From an uncultured beta proteobacterium (GTDB lineage: Bacteria > Pseudomonadota > Gammaproteobacteria > Burkholderiales > Burkholderiaceae_C): a DNA stretch of 64,000 bases. Both the position numbers and the translations under genes were made by a program. Every line of letters begins with the position of its first letter. Position 1 is the first letter of the stretch. Positions 24,843 to 36,642 of the stretch are shown piece after piece. The DNA lies in assembly GCA_903897925.1 (NCBI GenBank), contig CAIUDG010000024.1, positions 1-64,000 of the forward strand, in the 5' to 3' direction. Under the pieces are notes generated by a model. It saw nothing but the letters and a program-made list of their open reading frames with translations, was not told the origin of the DNA and did not search any database.

Positions 24843-25700
24843 ATGCACACACCACTGATGATGGGCGCTGTGGCCTACGCGCCCAAGGTCGTGACGATCT
24901 GGGAAGGCTTCAAGGAATACTTCTGGCGCCAGGGCTTTGCCTTTGACTACGTGCTGTATTCCAACTACGAACGCCAGGTCGAGGCGCAGTTCGAAGGCGC
25001 GATTGCGTTGGCCTGGAATTCACCGCTGGCCTGGGTCCGTGCCGACCGCATGGCGCGCGCGCGCGGCCAGCAGGCGCTTGCCGTGGCGATGCGCGACAGC
25101 GACTGTGACCTGACTTCGGTGTTGGTGGTGCGTGCCGATTCCGGCATTGCCACACTGGCCGACCTGGCGGGCAAGCGCATCGGCTTTGGCGCCATCGATT
25201 CGCCCCAGGCGACGCTGATTCCGCTCGACTATCTGCGCGGCCAGGGTTTGCTGGCCGGGCGCGATTTCACGGCCCGGCGCTTTGACGTGCTGGGTGGCAA
25301 GCATGGCGACCACATTGGCGGCGAGCGCGACGCGGCACAGGCCCTGATGGCTGGTGAAATTGACGCCGCCTGGATGATTGACGGCAACCAGCTGGCGTTC
25401 TCGCGCGAAGGGTTGTTGCCGGCTGCTGCCACGCGCATCCTGGCGCGCAGCGGGCAGTTCGACCACTGCAATTTCACCGTCAGCCCGGGCGCTCCCGAAG
25501 CGCAGGTGGCGCGTTTTACCGAGCTGTTGCTGGCGATGCGATGGGACGACCCGCAAGTGCGTCCGCTGCTGGAACTCGAAGGCCTGAAGGCCTGGCTGCC
25601 CGGCCGCACCAGCGGCTACGAAGCACTGATCCGCGCCACCGACGACGAGCAGTTTTACGATGCCCAAGGAAATCTCATTGCAAGCGACTACCGTTATTGA
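24843..25700 (+). CDS. Leaderless PhnD-like substrate-binding-fold protein
   Basis: A 285-residue protein with the fold of phosphate/phosphonate-type periplasmic binding proteins: FDYVLYSNYERQVEAQFEGAI near the start, then LADLAGKRIGFGAIDSPQAT and AQALMAGEIDAAWMIDG. Unlike ABC-transporter binding proteins it has no signal peptide; the mature fold begins almost at residue 5 (MHTPLMMGAVAYAP). It is therefore probably cytoplasmic and may act as an enzyme or carrier, as some relatives of this fold do (MqnA/MqnD, THI5-like enzymes). GGGAG lies before the ATG. It is 14 bases after the flavoprotein gene and overlaps the next gene by 41 bases. Confidence 0.8.
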   Translation: MHTPLMMGAVAYAPKVVTIWEGFKEYFWRQGFAFDYVLYSNYERQVEAQFEGAIALAWNSPLAWVRADRMARARGQQALAVAMRDSDCDLTSVLVVRADSGIATLADLAGKRIGFGAIDSPQATLIPLDYLRGQGLLAGRDFTARRFDVLGGKHGDHIGGERDAAQALMAGEIDAAWMIDGNQLAFSREGLLPAAATRILARSGQFDHCNFTVSPGAPEAQVARFTELLLAMRWDDPQVRPLLELEGLKAWLPGRTSGYEALIRATDDEQFYDAQGNLIASDYRY

Positions 25701-26889
25701 CCTGGAAACGCTGGGGCTGGACGCCGGCGCCCACTTGCTGGTGAAGCACGCGCTGCAGGCGCTGGCGCCGGGCCAGACGCTGCAGGTGCGCGGCAGCAGT
25801 CCGGGCTGGGATGCCCAGCTGGCGGCCTGGTGCCGCAGCCAGGGCCATCAGTGCCGCCTGCAGCAGGACGCTGCCGGGCACCCGCTGGCGCTGCTGCAGC
25901 ATGGCACGGCCCAGGCCGGCCGCTGGCGCGGCGCCTTGGCCACCGGCCATGCCGATCCGCGGCGCAGCGGCGCCGTGGCCGCGCAGGCCGATGCGCGCTG
26001 GGGTCTGGCGGCGCGTGGTGCCACGGTGGAAGCCGGCTCGCCGAGCATGCCGTTTCGCCTTGATCAGAAGGCCGAAGTCTGGGCCGAGAGTGCCGCGGAC
26101 CTGTATGCCCAGGCTTGCGCTGCGCAGTGGAATGCCGACAGCGCCATCGACTGGAGCGCTGAATTCAGCCTGCCCGATGCGGTCGAAGACGCAGTGGTGC
26201 AGGTGCTGACCTACATGATCGAGAACGAGGTCGCGGCGCTTGTGGTGCCGGCACGTTTTCTGGGCCAGCTGCATCCGCATTTTCGCGAAGTGCAGGCCTT
26301 GCTGTCGATCCAGATCGCCGACGAGGCGCGCCATATTGACGTGTTTACCCGGCGCATCCAGCTCAAGGGCCGGGAGCCGGCGTTGTCCACCGCGGGTGGT
26401 CAGGCCTCGCTGAAAACGCTGCTCGATGAAGCCGATTTTTCGATTGCCGAGTTTTTGCTGTCGGTGCTTGGCGAGGGTACTTTCGTCAACCTGCTGCTGT
26501 TCCTGCGCGAGCATGCGCCGGACCCGGTAACGCGCGAAGTGGCGCGCCTGGCGGCCCGCGACGAAGCGCGCCATGTGGCTTTTGGCATGGGGCATCTGCA
26601 GTCGCGCCTGGCGCTGGACCCGGGTTTGCGGACCCGGCTGGCGCAGGCGGTGCAGGCGCGCAACGACGCCCTGTCCGCCACCTCCGGGCTGAACGAAGAA
26701 GTCTTTGATGCGCTGGTGTTGCTGGCGGCGGGCGCGCTCACGCCGACGGCGATTGCCAGTGGTTATCTGCGTGTGCAGCAGCTGATGCGCGAGATGGCCG
26801 ATGGCCGCCAGGCGCGGCTGGAAAAGCTCGGCTTTGACAAGGCGGCAGCGCAGCAGCTGTCCAGTTTGCACACCCGCAACTTCATGTAG
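25660..26889 (+). CDS. Degenerate TusA-like/diiron ferritin-like fusion protein
   Basis: A 409-residue protein. Residues 10-70 resemble the TusA/SirA sulfurtransferase fold (VIDLETLGLDAGAHLLVKHA then APGQTLQVRGSSP), but the catalytic CP motif is replaced by D-A-G-A-H, so thiol transfer there is unlikely. From about 170 there is a ferritin-like helical domain with two EARH motifs (DEARHIDVF, Glu222/His225; DEARHVAFG, Glu302/His305) and other Glu residues (188 or 190, 272) suited to a diiron site. The ATG at 25660 lies 41 bases inside the preceding gene. A TTG at 25678, with AAGGA 7 bases upstream, is an alternative start. Likely an oxidoreductase working with its two upstream neighbours. Confidence 0.75.
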   Translation: MPKEISLQATTVIDLETLGLDAGAHLLVKHALQALAPGQTLQVRGSSPGWDAQLAAWCRSQGHQCRLQQDAAGHPLALLQHGTAQAGRWRGALATGHADPRRSGAVAAQADARWGLAARGATVEAGSPSMPFRLDQKAEVWAESAADLYAQACAAQWNADSAIDWSAEFSLPDAVEDAVVQVLTYMIENEVAALVVPARFLGQLHPHFREVQALLSIQIADEARHIDVFTRRIQLKGREPALSTAGGQASLKTLLDEADFSIAEFLLSVLGEGTFVNLLLFLREHAPDPVTREVARLAARDEARHVAFGMGHLQSRLALDPGLRTRLAQAVQARNDALSATSGLNEEVFDALVLLAAGALTPTAIASGYLRVQQLMREMADGRQARLEKLGFDKAAAQQLSSLHTRNFM

Positions 26890-26891
26890 CC

Positions 26892-26931
26892 GCTGGCCCT
26901 AACCGCAGCTTGGGCTAGGGCTACGGCCAGC
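26892..26931. terminator. Inverted repeat between convergent genes
   Basis: GCTGGCC (26892-26898) pairs with GGCCAGC (26925-26931), with a further partial inner match (CCCTAACC against GGCTAGGG). It lies between the stop of the ferritin-like gene and the stop of the convergent acyl-CoA synthetase gene. There is no T-run, so its role as a bidirectional terminator is only likely by position. Confidence 0.35.
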
Positions 26932-26940
26932 GTGACGGTC

Positions 26941-28608
26941 TTAGGCTGCGCTGCCTTGCTGGCGCAGCAGGAAGCGCTGGATCTTGCCGCTCGGTGTTTT
27001 TGGCAGCTCGTTGACAAACACCACTTCGCGCGGATAGGCGTGGGCGGCCAGACGGTGCTTCACATACATCTGCAGTTCTTCGGCCAGGGCCTGGTCCGGC
27101 TGGATGCCGTCTTTCAGCACGACGAAGGCCTTGACGATTTCGGTGCGCTCCGGGTCGGGTTTGCCGACCACGGCGGTTTCGGCCACCGCCGGGTGTTCGA
27201 TCAGGCAGCTTTCCACGTCGAACGGGCCAATCCGGTAGCCCGATGAGGTGATGATGTCGTCGCCACGGCCGACAAAGGCAATGCTGCCGTCCGGCCCCAT
27301 TTCGACGGTGTCGCCGGTCAGGTAGTAGTTGCCGACGAACGCCGCCGTTTTTTGTTGCCAGTAGCCGGGGAAGTAATACAGCGGTGACTGGCTGCGGTCG
27401 ACCGCCAGCGTGCCGTGCTGGCCGGTAGGCAGTTCCTGGCCCTGTTCGTCGACCACCGCCAGGCGGATGCCAGGCACCGCAAAGCCGGCCGCGCCGGCGC
27501 GGATGGTGTGGCGCAGCGCGTGGAAGTTGCACAGCACCATGCCGAGTTCGGTCTGGCCGTAATGGTCGTTCACTACGCAGTCCAGGTGTTCCTTGAACCA
27601 GCGGATCACTTCCGGGTTGAGGGGTTCACCGGCACTGCTGGCGGCGCGCAGGCGCCCCTTGACGCGCAGCGCGGCAGCCCCGCCAGCGGCGATCAGAAGG
27701 CGGTAGGCGGTGGGGGCGCCGGCCAGGTTGGTAATGCCATATTTCTCGATCATGCGGTAGGTGCTGTCGACCGTGAACGAGCCTTCGTAGAAGTGGGTTG
27801 CGTGGCCGCTCAGCAGCGGGCCCAGCACGGCGTAATACAGGCCGTAGGCCCAGCCCGGATCGGCGATGTTCCAGTACGCGTCATCGGCGCGCAGATCGAC
27901 GGCGTAGCGCATGTACATGTAGAACGCCTTGAGCGCCCGGTGCGGCACCGCCACACCCTTGGCCAGGCCGGTGGTGCCGGAGGTGAACAGCATCAGGCAG
28001 GGGTCTTCGGCGCTGCGCAGCACCGGGGTGAACTGGCTGCTCTGGCGTGCCATTTCGGCGCGAAAATCGAAGTCGCCGGAGCCCGCTGGCAGGCTTTGCT
28101 GCGCGGCCACGATGGTGGCCACCGGCGGGCAGTTGTGCACCTCGTCGAGTTTGGACCGGTTTTGGCTGTCGGTGACCACCAGCTTGGCTTCGCTGGCGTT
28201 GACGCGGTATTCCACCGCCTTCGGGCCGAAGGCGGTGAACAGCGGCTGGTAGACGGCGCCGGCGCGCAGGGTGCCGAGGATTACCACCAGCAGTTCGGGG
28301 ATGCGCGGCAGCAGCCCGGCAACCCGGTCGCCGGGCTGCACGCCGCGGCTGACCAGAAAGTTGGCAAAACGTGCCGAGGCATCGCGCAATTCGGCAAAGG
28401 TGTGCTGGCTGCTGCGGCCGTCCTGGCCTTCCCAGTACAGCGCCACCTTGTCGCCATCGGCCCAGCGGTCGCAGCATTCGACGGCGGCATTGATGCCTTT
28501 GTCAAAGTCGCCGCTGAACAGGGCGTTCAGGGAGTCGGGCTGGAAGCTGGCGGCGAAATCCTGGTAGCTGGGAATCTCGACCGGGTTCGGCTGTGCGCTG
28601 TCTGTCAT
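26941..28608 (-). CDS. AMP-forming acyl-CoA synthetase
   Basis: A 555-residue adenylate-forming ligase that activates a carboxylic acid to its CoA thioester through an acyl-AMP. The core motifs are present: the P-loop-like LMLFTSGTTGLAKGV, the A5 region DHYGQTELGM, the A7 region YYLTGDTVEM, the hinge GRGDDIITSSGYRIGPFDVE and the C-terminal catalytic Lys in PKTPSGKIQR. The YWNIADPGWAYGLYYAVLGPL segment resembles acetyl-CoA synthetases and medium-chain acyl-CoA synthetases; substrate length cannot be told from sequence alone. It is convergent with the flavoprotein/ferritin-like unit and divergent from an MFS gene. Confidence 0.92.
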   Translation of the reverse strand: MTDSAQPNPVEIPSYQDFAASFQPDSLNALFSGDFDKGINAAVECCDRWADGDKVALYWEGQDGRSSQHTFAELRDASARFANFLVSRGVQPGDRVAGLLPRIPELLVVILGTLRAGAVYQPLFTAFGPKAVEYRVNASEAKLVVTDSQNRSKLDEVHNCPPVATIVAAQQSLPAGSGDFDFRAEMARQSSQFTPVLRSAEDPCLMLFTSGTTGLAKGVAVPHRALKAFYMYMRYAVDLRADDAYWNIADPGWAYGLYYAVLGPLLSGHATHFYEGSFTVDSTYRMIEKYGITNLAGAPTAYRLLIAAGGAAALRVKGRLRAASSAGEPLNPEVIRWFKEHLDCVVNDHYGQTELGMVLCNFHALRHTIRAGAAGFAVPGIRLAVVDEQGQELPTGQHGTLAVDRSQSPLYYFPGYWQQKTAAFVGNYYLTGDTVEMGPDGSIAFVGRGDDIITSSGYRIGPFDVESCLIEHPAVAETAVVGKPDPERTEIVKAFVVLKDGIQPDQALAEELQMYVKHRLAAHAYPREVVFVNELPKTPSGKIQRFLLRQQGSAA

Positions 28609-28749
28609 GCAATGCTCCTTGGGTTTTGCTATGTGTCCGGGGCGCTAGTGTGCCAGTGCGGTGGCGCCGCAGACTTGATCGATGTTAAGAGCTTTTTAGA
28701 AAGGTGTGCCCGGGCTGTAGCGGGTCGGCGCTGCCCTAGACTCAGGGGC

Positions 28750-29964
28750 ATGGTGTTGCATAAATCTCCCACATTGGCGCTGCTGCTGAGCCGGCGCTTT
28801 GGTACTTTCTGGCTTGCCAGTTTGCTGTCCAACATTGGCACCTGGGCGCAACAGGTGGCACAGCCCTGGCTGATGCTGAGCCTGGGCGCCTCGCCGATGC
28901 TGCTCGGGCTGGACAACTTTGCGCTCGGCGCACCGGTGTTGTTGCTGACCTTGCTGGGCGGCGCGCTGGCCGACCGGACCGACCGGCGCAAGACGATTTT
29001 CCTGTTCCAGTTTGCCCAGATGTGGTGCCCGGTACTGATCGTCGGCCTGCTCTGGGCACATGCGATTCAGCCCTGGATGGTGGTCGGCCTGTCGCTGGTG
29101 GTGGGCATTACCGACGCCTTGTCGATGCCTTCGTTCCAGTCGATTGTCGGCACCCTGGTGCCGCGCGAGCAGATGCCGACGGCGATCGCGCTGAATTCGA
29201 CCCAGTTCAATCTGTCGCGCATTCTCGGGCCGGCGATTGCCGGGGTGCTGATGGCCAGTGTCGGCGCGCTGGGGGCGTTCAGCGTCAGCGCGCTGTCGTA
29301 TGTGCCGTTTCTGGCGGTAGCGCTGTGGATTCTGCCGCGCCACGGCGTGCGCCGCGGCGCCGAAGCACCGTTGTCGCTGCAGGCGTTGAAGGCCAGTGTG
29401 CGCCAGGTGCTGGGCCAGCCGGTGCTGCGCTGGGCCCTGCTCAGCGTCAGTGTGAACAGTGTTTTGTGTGCCCCGTTGATCGCCTTTTGTCCGGTGCTGG
29501 TGCGCGATGCCCTGCATGGTGACGTGGCCGAGTTCAGTACCGCCGCTGCCGCTTTTGGTGTGGGCGGCATGCTCGGCGCGCTGGGCTTGCTGGCGCTTGG
29601 GCCGCAGCACGACCGGCGCCGCTTGTGCGCCTGGTTCGGCATGCTGTTTGCTGCGCTGGTGCTGCTGGCCGGCCGCAACCAGGTGCTGGCGCTGTTGCCG
29701 GCCATGTTTGTGCTGGCCGGCATCGGCATGACGGTCAGCAACACCTCGGCCAATACCCTGATCCAGTCGCAGGCGCCGCTGCATATCCGTGGCCAGGCGG
29801 TGAGCATGTTCATGCTGGCGATGCGTGGCGGCATTGCCCTGGGGGCCTTGCTGACCGGAGCGCTGGTAAGCGGGCTGGGCGTGCAAACCGCCTTGCTGAT
29901 CAATGGCGCACTGGCCATGCTGGCGCACCTGCTGGTGGCCTGGCGCGGTTCACGCGTGGGTTGA
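28750..29964 (+). CDS. MFS exporter (EntS-like, MFS_3)
   Basis: A 404-residue major facilitator with about 12 membrane helices, most like the MFS_3 group that includes the enterobactin exporter EntS. Supporting segments are FGTFWLASLLSNIGTWAQQV near the start, the family A-motif-like GGALADRTDRRK (about 75-86), and PTAIALNSTQFNLSRILGPA. The ATG at 28750 begins at the family N-terminus; the frame is open far upstream but opposite the synthetase gene. No siderophore biosynthesis genes are near, so the substrate is unknown. Its stop lies directly next to the convergent ATPase stop. Confidence 0.85.
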   Translation: MVLHKSPTLALLLSRRFGTFWLASLLSNIGTWAQQVAQPWLMLSLGASPMLLGLDNFALGAPVLLLTLLGGALADRTDRRKTIFLFQFAQMWCPVLIVGLLWAHAIQPWMVVGLSLVVGITDALSMPSFQSIVGTLVPREQMPTAIALNSTQFNLSRILGPAIAGVLMASVGALGAFSVSALSYVPFLAVALWILPRHGVRRGAEAPLSLQALKASVRQVLGQPVLRWALLSVSVNSVLCAPLIAFCPVLVRDALHGDVAEFSTAAAAFGVGGMLGALGLLALGPQHDRRRLCAWFGMLFAALVLLAGRNQVLALLPAMFVLAGIGMTVSNTSANTLIQSQAPLHIRGQAVSMFMLAMRGGIALGALLTGALVSGLGVQTALLINGALAMLAHLLVAWRGSRVG

Positions 29965-30649
<685 letters not shown>

Positions 30650-30657
<8 letters not shown>

Positions 30658-31888
30658 GGATTGCCTCCACCGGATTGAGTCGGGCGGCGCGCAGCGCCGG
30701 GGCATAGGCCGCCGCCAGCCCGGTCAGACCGGCCAGCAGCAGGGCGATGGCGAACATGCCGGGTTCCAGATCGAGCGGGAACAGCGGCGTGCCGTCGGCA
30801 TTCAGCGCCAGCTTGGACCACAGGTACAGCGCCACCGCGCCGATGGCGCAGCCAACCAGCGCCCCGCCCAGGCCGAGCAGGCCGCCCTGCAGTAAGAAGA
30901 TGCGCAGCACCTGGCCCTGGGAAATGCCCATGGCGCGCAGAATGCCGATCTCGCGTGATTTCTGCACCACCGACACCACCAGCACGCTGGCAATGCCGAA
31001 CGCTACCGACAGGCCGACAAAGAAGCGGATCGCCGTGTTGGCGGTGCTCTGGGCACTGACGGCGGAGAAGAATTGGGCACTGTTCTTGATCCAGCTGTCG
31101 GCTTCCACGCCGGTGGCGTCGGCAATTTTCTGCGCCAGGGTTTCGGCGGCATAAATGTCTTGCACCGTGACTTCAATGCTGGTCACGCCGCCGGGCATGG
31201 ACAGCAGGCTTTGCGCAGTGCGCAGTGCGGTGAAGGTGTTGCGCTGGTTCACACCCTTGTTGCCGAAGTCAAAAATGCCGGCGATGGTCAGCACGTTGTC
31301 GCTGCCGTTGGCGGCGGTGACGTGCAGCTTGTCGCCGACATCGACCCCGAGGTCGTGCGCCAGTTCAATGCCGATCAGGATGTCGGTGCTGGTCAGACGC
31401 ATGCTGCCGCGCACCCGCATGCTGGCGAAGTCGACGATGCGGAAATAGGTTTTCGGTTCAATGCCGGACACCGTGACGGCACGCGACGTGCCGCCGCGCA
31501 GTGCCAACACCGGGCCGCTGGCCACCGGTGACACCACTTTGACGCCGCTCATGGCCTGCACCTGTTGTTGCACCGCCTGCCATTGGTCAATCGACTTGAT
31601 CTGTTGCAGCGGTGGCTGCACTATGGCGGCCTCCACCGCGCGGCCCGGTGCCGCGTCCTCGCGCAGCGTGCGGGTGATCTGTTGCGGCAGCAACAGCTGG
31701 ATGTGTGACTGGGTTGACAGCACGCGCCGGATGAAATTGCTTTGCAGGCCGGACAGCAGCGCCGACATGAAGACGATCACGCCGACGCCGATGGCGACAC
31801 CGGAGATGATGAACAGGGTTTGCATCCGGCCTTCGCGCAGGAAACGAATCGCCAGAATCCACTCAAACGGTTGCCAGGAACTTGACAT
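30650..31888 (-). CDS. MacB/LolC/FtsX-type ABC permease
   Basis: A 412-residue permease with one N-terminal membrane helix (about 24-48), a large periplasmic domain (about 50-280) and three C-terminal helices in the FtsX domain (about 285-405, ending [16 protein letters not shown]). This is the layout of MacB and LolC/E, which use mechanical coupling to move substrates within or out of the periplasm. The [12 protein letters not shown] segment between helices is the conserved coupling region. It lies between its adaptor gene (10 bases upstream) and its ATPase gene (eight-base overlap). The substrate is unknown. Confidence 0.92.
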
Positions 31889-31897
31889 GGCGGCGCC

Positions 31898-33115
31898 TTA
31901 GGGGTGCGCTGCGGCGTGCACGCGCATGCCCGGCACCATGTCGGGCGTCGCCGGCAGCACCTGATCACCCTCTTGCAGGCCCTGGCGCACCTCGACCCAG
32001 TTGCCGCTGTGCAGGCCGAGTTGCAGGGGGACTTTTTGCGCCACTCCATCTTTGGCCTGCAATACCCAGGGCGTTCCGCTGCCCAGGTCGTGCACCAGTG
32101 CGCTGGACAGTACCAGTGCCTGGTCCTGCCGTGCCACCGCAATGTCGACCGACACGGTCATGTCCTGTTGCAGCTGGGCCGGCGCTTGCGGCACGTCCAG
32201 TTTGACATCGACACCGCCGGTCTGGGCGTTCACCCCCGGATTGATATAGGCCACCACGGCCTCGAATTTTTGCTGTGGAAAAGCGTCGGCCGACACCAGT
32301 GCCTTTTGGCCCAGGGCCACCAGACTCAGGTTTTTCTCGTCGATCGAGACCAGCAGCTGGGACTTGCCGGAGGGCGACAGCGTCATCAGCGCCTTGCCGG
32401 GCTGTACCACGTCGCCGACTTCGACATTGCGCGCGATCAGCACGCCGGCGCTGGGCGCGGCAATCGTGGCGTAGCGGGCGCGCGCCTGCGCCACGTCGGC
32501 ATTGGCGCGGGCTTCGGCCAAATTGGTTTGGGCGACAGCGTAGTCGCTGCCATTGCTGCGCGTGGTTTCGAGCTGCTTGACGCTGGCGTGCCATTGCGCA
32601 TCGGCGGTGTCCAGCGCCTTGCGGGCGTCGTCCAGGGTGGCGGCGCCAATGAAGTTTTGCTTGAACAGGTCTTGGTCGCGCTGCATGGTGGCGCGCGCGT
32701 TGTCCAGATTGGCGCGCGCCTGGCGCTCGGTTTGTTCGGCCACCGGGCCTTGCACTTCGGTGAGCTGGCGCAAGCGGGCCTCGGCTTGGGCGACGGCCAT
32801 TTGGGCCTGCAGGGCGGTGGCCCGCAATTCGCTGCTCTCGAGTTCGATCAGCACCTGGCCGGCCCGCACAGTCTGGCCTTCGTCGACCGGAATGCGGGCC
32901 ACGGTGCCGGTGATGGAGGCGCCTACGTCGACCCGGTGCGGGTTCTCCACGTGGCCACTGGCGACCACGGTTTGCACGATGTCCCGCCGCAGCACCGATT
33001 CCATAGCCACGCCCGGGCCGCGCCACAAGCGCACGGCCAGCAGGACGACAAACAGGGCGACGAGGGCCGACACAAGGTGCCAGCGGTAGCGAGAGAGCAG
33101 TTGAAAAGGCGACAT
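31898..33115 (-). CDS. MacA/HlyD-type periplasmic adaptor
   Basis: A 405-residue membrane-fusion (RND/MacA-like) protein. One N-terminal helix anchors it (WHLVSALVALFVVLLAVRLW). It then has a lipoyl half-motif (GTVARIPVDEGQTVRAGQVL), a long alpha-helical hairpin (about 95-190), the second lipoyl half (AGVLIARNVEVGDVVQPGKA) and beta-barrel domains. The ATG at 33115 was chosen for the TM leader; the frame extends to 33217. It is the first gene of the adaptor-permease-ATPase operon. An outer-membrane TolC partner is not in the window and must be supplied from elsewhere. Confidence 0.92.
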   Translation of the reverse strand: MSPFQLLSRYRWHLVSALVALFVVLLAVRLWRGPGVAMESVLRRDIVQTVVASGHVENPHRVDVGASITGTVARIPVDEGQTVRAGQVLIELESSELRATALQAQMAVAQAEARLRQLTEVQGPVAEQTERQARANLDNARATMQRDQDLFKQNFIGAATLDDARKALDTADAQWHASVKQLETTRSNGSDYAVAQTNLAEARANADVAQARARYATIAAPSAGVLIARNVEVGDVVQPGKALMTLSPSGKSQLLVSIDEKNLSLVALGQKALVSADAFPQQKFEAVVAYINPGVNAQTGGVDVKLDVPQAPAQLQQDMTVSVDIAVARQDQALVLSSALVHDLGSGTPWVLQAKDGVAQKVPLQLGLHSGNWVEVRQGLQEGDQVLPATPDMVPGMRVHAAAHP

Positions 33116-33259
33116 GGTGGATAGCGTGTGACAGACGGCACTGGCGGCAGGTAGTGCAACCATTGTGGAGATTTTTGGGTGCCGCGATATGACTTGGATC
33201 AAGTGGCGCGCTGCCAATGCCGGCTTTACAAGATTTGGCGTCGCGCGGCAGATCGCTTA

Positions 33260-35353
<2,094 letters not shown>

Positions 35354-35355
35354 AC

Positions 35356-36414
35356 ATGGCCAGTTTGCGCATCGGCATTGCGGGCGCCGGATTGCTCGGG
35401 CGCCTGCTTGCCAGCAGCCTGAGCGGGCGTGGTCATGCGGTGGAAGTGTTTGACCCGGCGCACGGCCCCGGTGCCGGGGCCGACCCGCGCAGCGAATCGG
35501 CGTCACAGGCGGCGGCCTGGACCGCCGCCGGCATGCTCAGCCCGGTGGCCGAGCTGGAGCGCGCCGGCCCGGAGCTGTTTGCGCTGGGGCTGCGCTCCTG
35601 TCTGCTGTGGCCGGGCATTGTGCAAGGCTTGCAGATGCCGGTGACGCTGGATTTTCAGGGCAGCTTGCTGCTGGCACACCGCAGCGACGCGGGTGCCGCG
35701 CAGCGTGTGCTCAGCCTGCTGCAGGCGCGCGCGGGTGCTGAGCACCAGCCGCAAAGCCTGACTCTGCAGCAACTGGCGGCACTCGAGCCCAGCGTGCACG
35801 GACCGGCGCTGGCCTGGCTTCTGCCGGGCGAGGGCCGCATTCACACCATTGAAGCGATGCAGGCGCTGGCGGCCCAGGCCAGCCTGCAGGGCACGCGCTG
35901 GCATTGGAGCCGCGCGGTGCAGGAAGTGCAGCCGGGGATCCTGAAAACGGCGTCCGGTACGCACCGGTTTGACCACGTGTTCGATGTGCGCGGCGTCGGG
36001 GCCCGGCCCGAAGTGCCGGTGCGCGGCGTGCGCGGCGAAGTGTTCTGGCTGCATGCGCCGGGCGTGCTGCTGCAGCGCCCGCTGCGCCTGTTGCATCCGC
36101 GCTATTCGGTGTACCTGGTGCCGCGCCCGGGCGATCTGGTGGTGGTCGGCGCCAGCGAAATTGAAAGCGAAGACCGCTCGCCGGTGTCGCTGCGCAGTAC
36201 GCTGGAGCTGCTCAGTGCGGCGCACAGCGCGATCCCGGCCTTGGCCGAGGCGCGCCTGCTGCACAGCGAATCCAATCTGCGCCCGGCGCTTGACGACAAC
36301 CTGCCGCTGCTGTCCCAGGCGCCTGGCATGACCCGCATCAACGGTTTGTACCGGCACGGCTGGCTGATTGCGCCAGCCCTGGTGGAGCAGGCCCTGCAGG
36401 GCTTTGCCGCATGA
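35356..36414 (+). CDS. thiO: Glycine oxidase ThiO
   Basis: A 352-residue FAD-dependent oxidase of the DAO family that makes the dehydroglycine needed for the thiazole ring. The N-terminal dinucleotide-binding motif is GIAGAGLLGRLLA. Other typical segments are AAAWTAAGMLSPVAE, which binds the flavin, and the closing INGLYRHGWLIAPALVEQA. Its presence means the cell uses the oxygen-dependent ThiO route rather than the radical enzyme ThiH. It starts 2 bases after thiC and overlaps thiS by four bases (ATGA). Confidence 0.94.
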   Translation: MASLRIGIAGAGLLGRLLASSLSGRGHAVEVFDPAHGPGAGADPRSESASQAAAWTAAGMLSPVAELERAGPELFALGLRSCLLWPGIVQGLQMPVTLDFQGSLLLAHRSDAGAAQRVLSLLQARAGAEHQPQSLTLQQLAALEPSVHGPALAWLLPGEGRIHTIEAMQALAAQASLQGTRWHWSRAVQEVQPGILKTASGTHRFDHVFDVRGVGARPEVPVRGVRGEVFWLHAPGVLLQRPLRLLHPRYSVYLVPRPGDLVVVGASEIESEDRSPVSLRSTLELLSAAHSAIPALAEARLLHSESNLRPALDDNLPLLSQAPGMTRINGLYRHGWLIAPALVEQALQGFAA

Positions 36415-36638
36415 GCGCCGATAGCCCGTCTGGCCCGGCCATTTGCGTGCAGGTGAACGGCCGCGTTGAGCAGACCTGTGCCCGCACCTTGCAGGACTGG
36501 GTGCAGGCGCTTGACCTGCCAGCGCAGGCCCTGGCCACCGCTGTCAATGGCGAATTTGTGGCGCGCACCGCGCGCGCCGGTTGTGTGCTCGCCGAGGGCG
36601 ATCAGATTTTTACTTTTCAGGCAATCCAGGGGGGCTGA
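36411..36638 (+). CDS. thiS: Sulfur carrier protein ThiS
   Basis: A 75-residue ubiquitin-like sulfur carrier. It ends in the diagnostic Gly-Gly (AIQGG), whose C-terminus is adenylated and then converted to a thiocarboxylate that gives the thiazole sulfur. The N-terminal beta-grasp pattern begins ICVQVNGRVEQT. It is a little longer than usual because of about 10 extra N-terminal residues. No thiF is in the operon, so its adenylation must rely on a ThiF/MoeB-type enzyme encoded elsewhere. It overlaps thiO by four bases. Confidence 0.93.
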   Translation: MSADSPSGPAICVQVNGRVEQTCARTLQDWVQALDLPAQALATAVNGEFVARTARAGCVLAEGDQIFTFQAIQGG

Positions 36639-36642
36639 AGCC

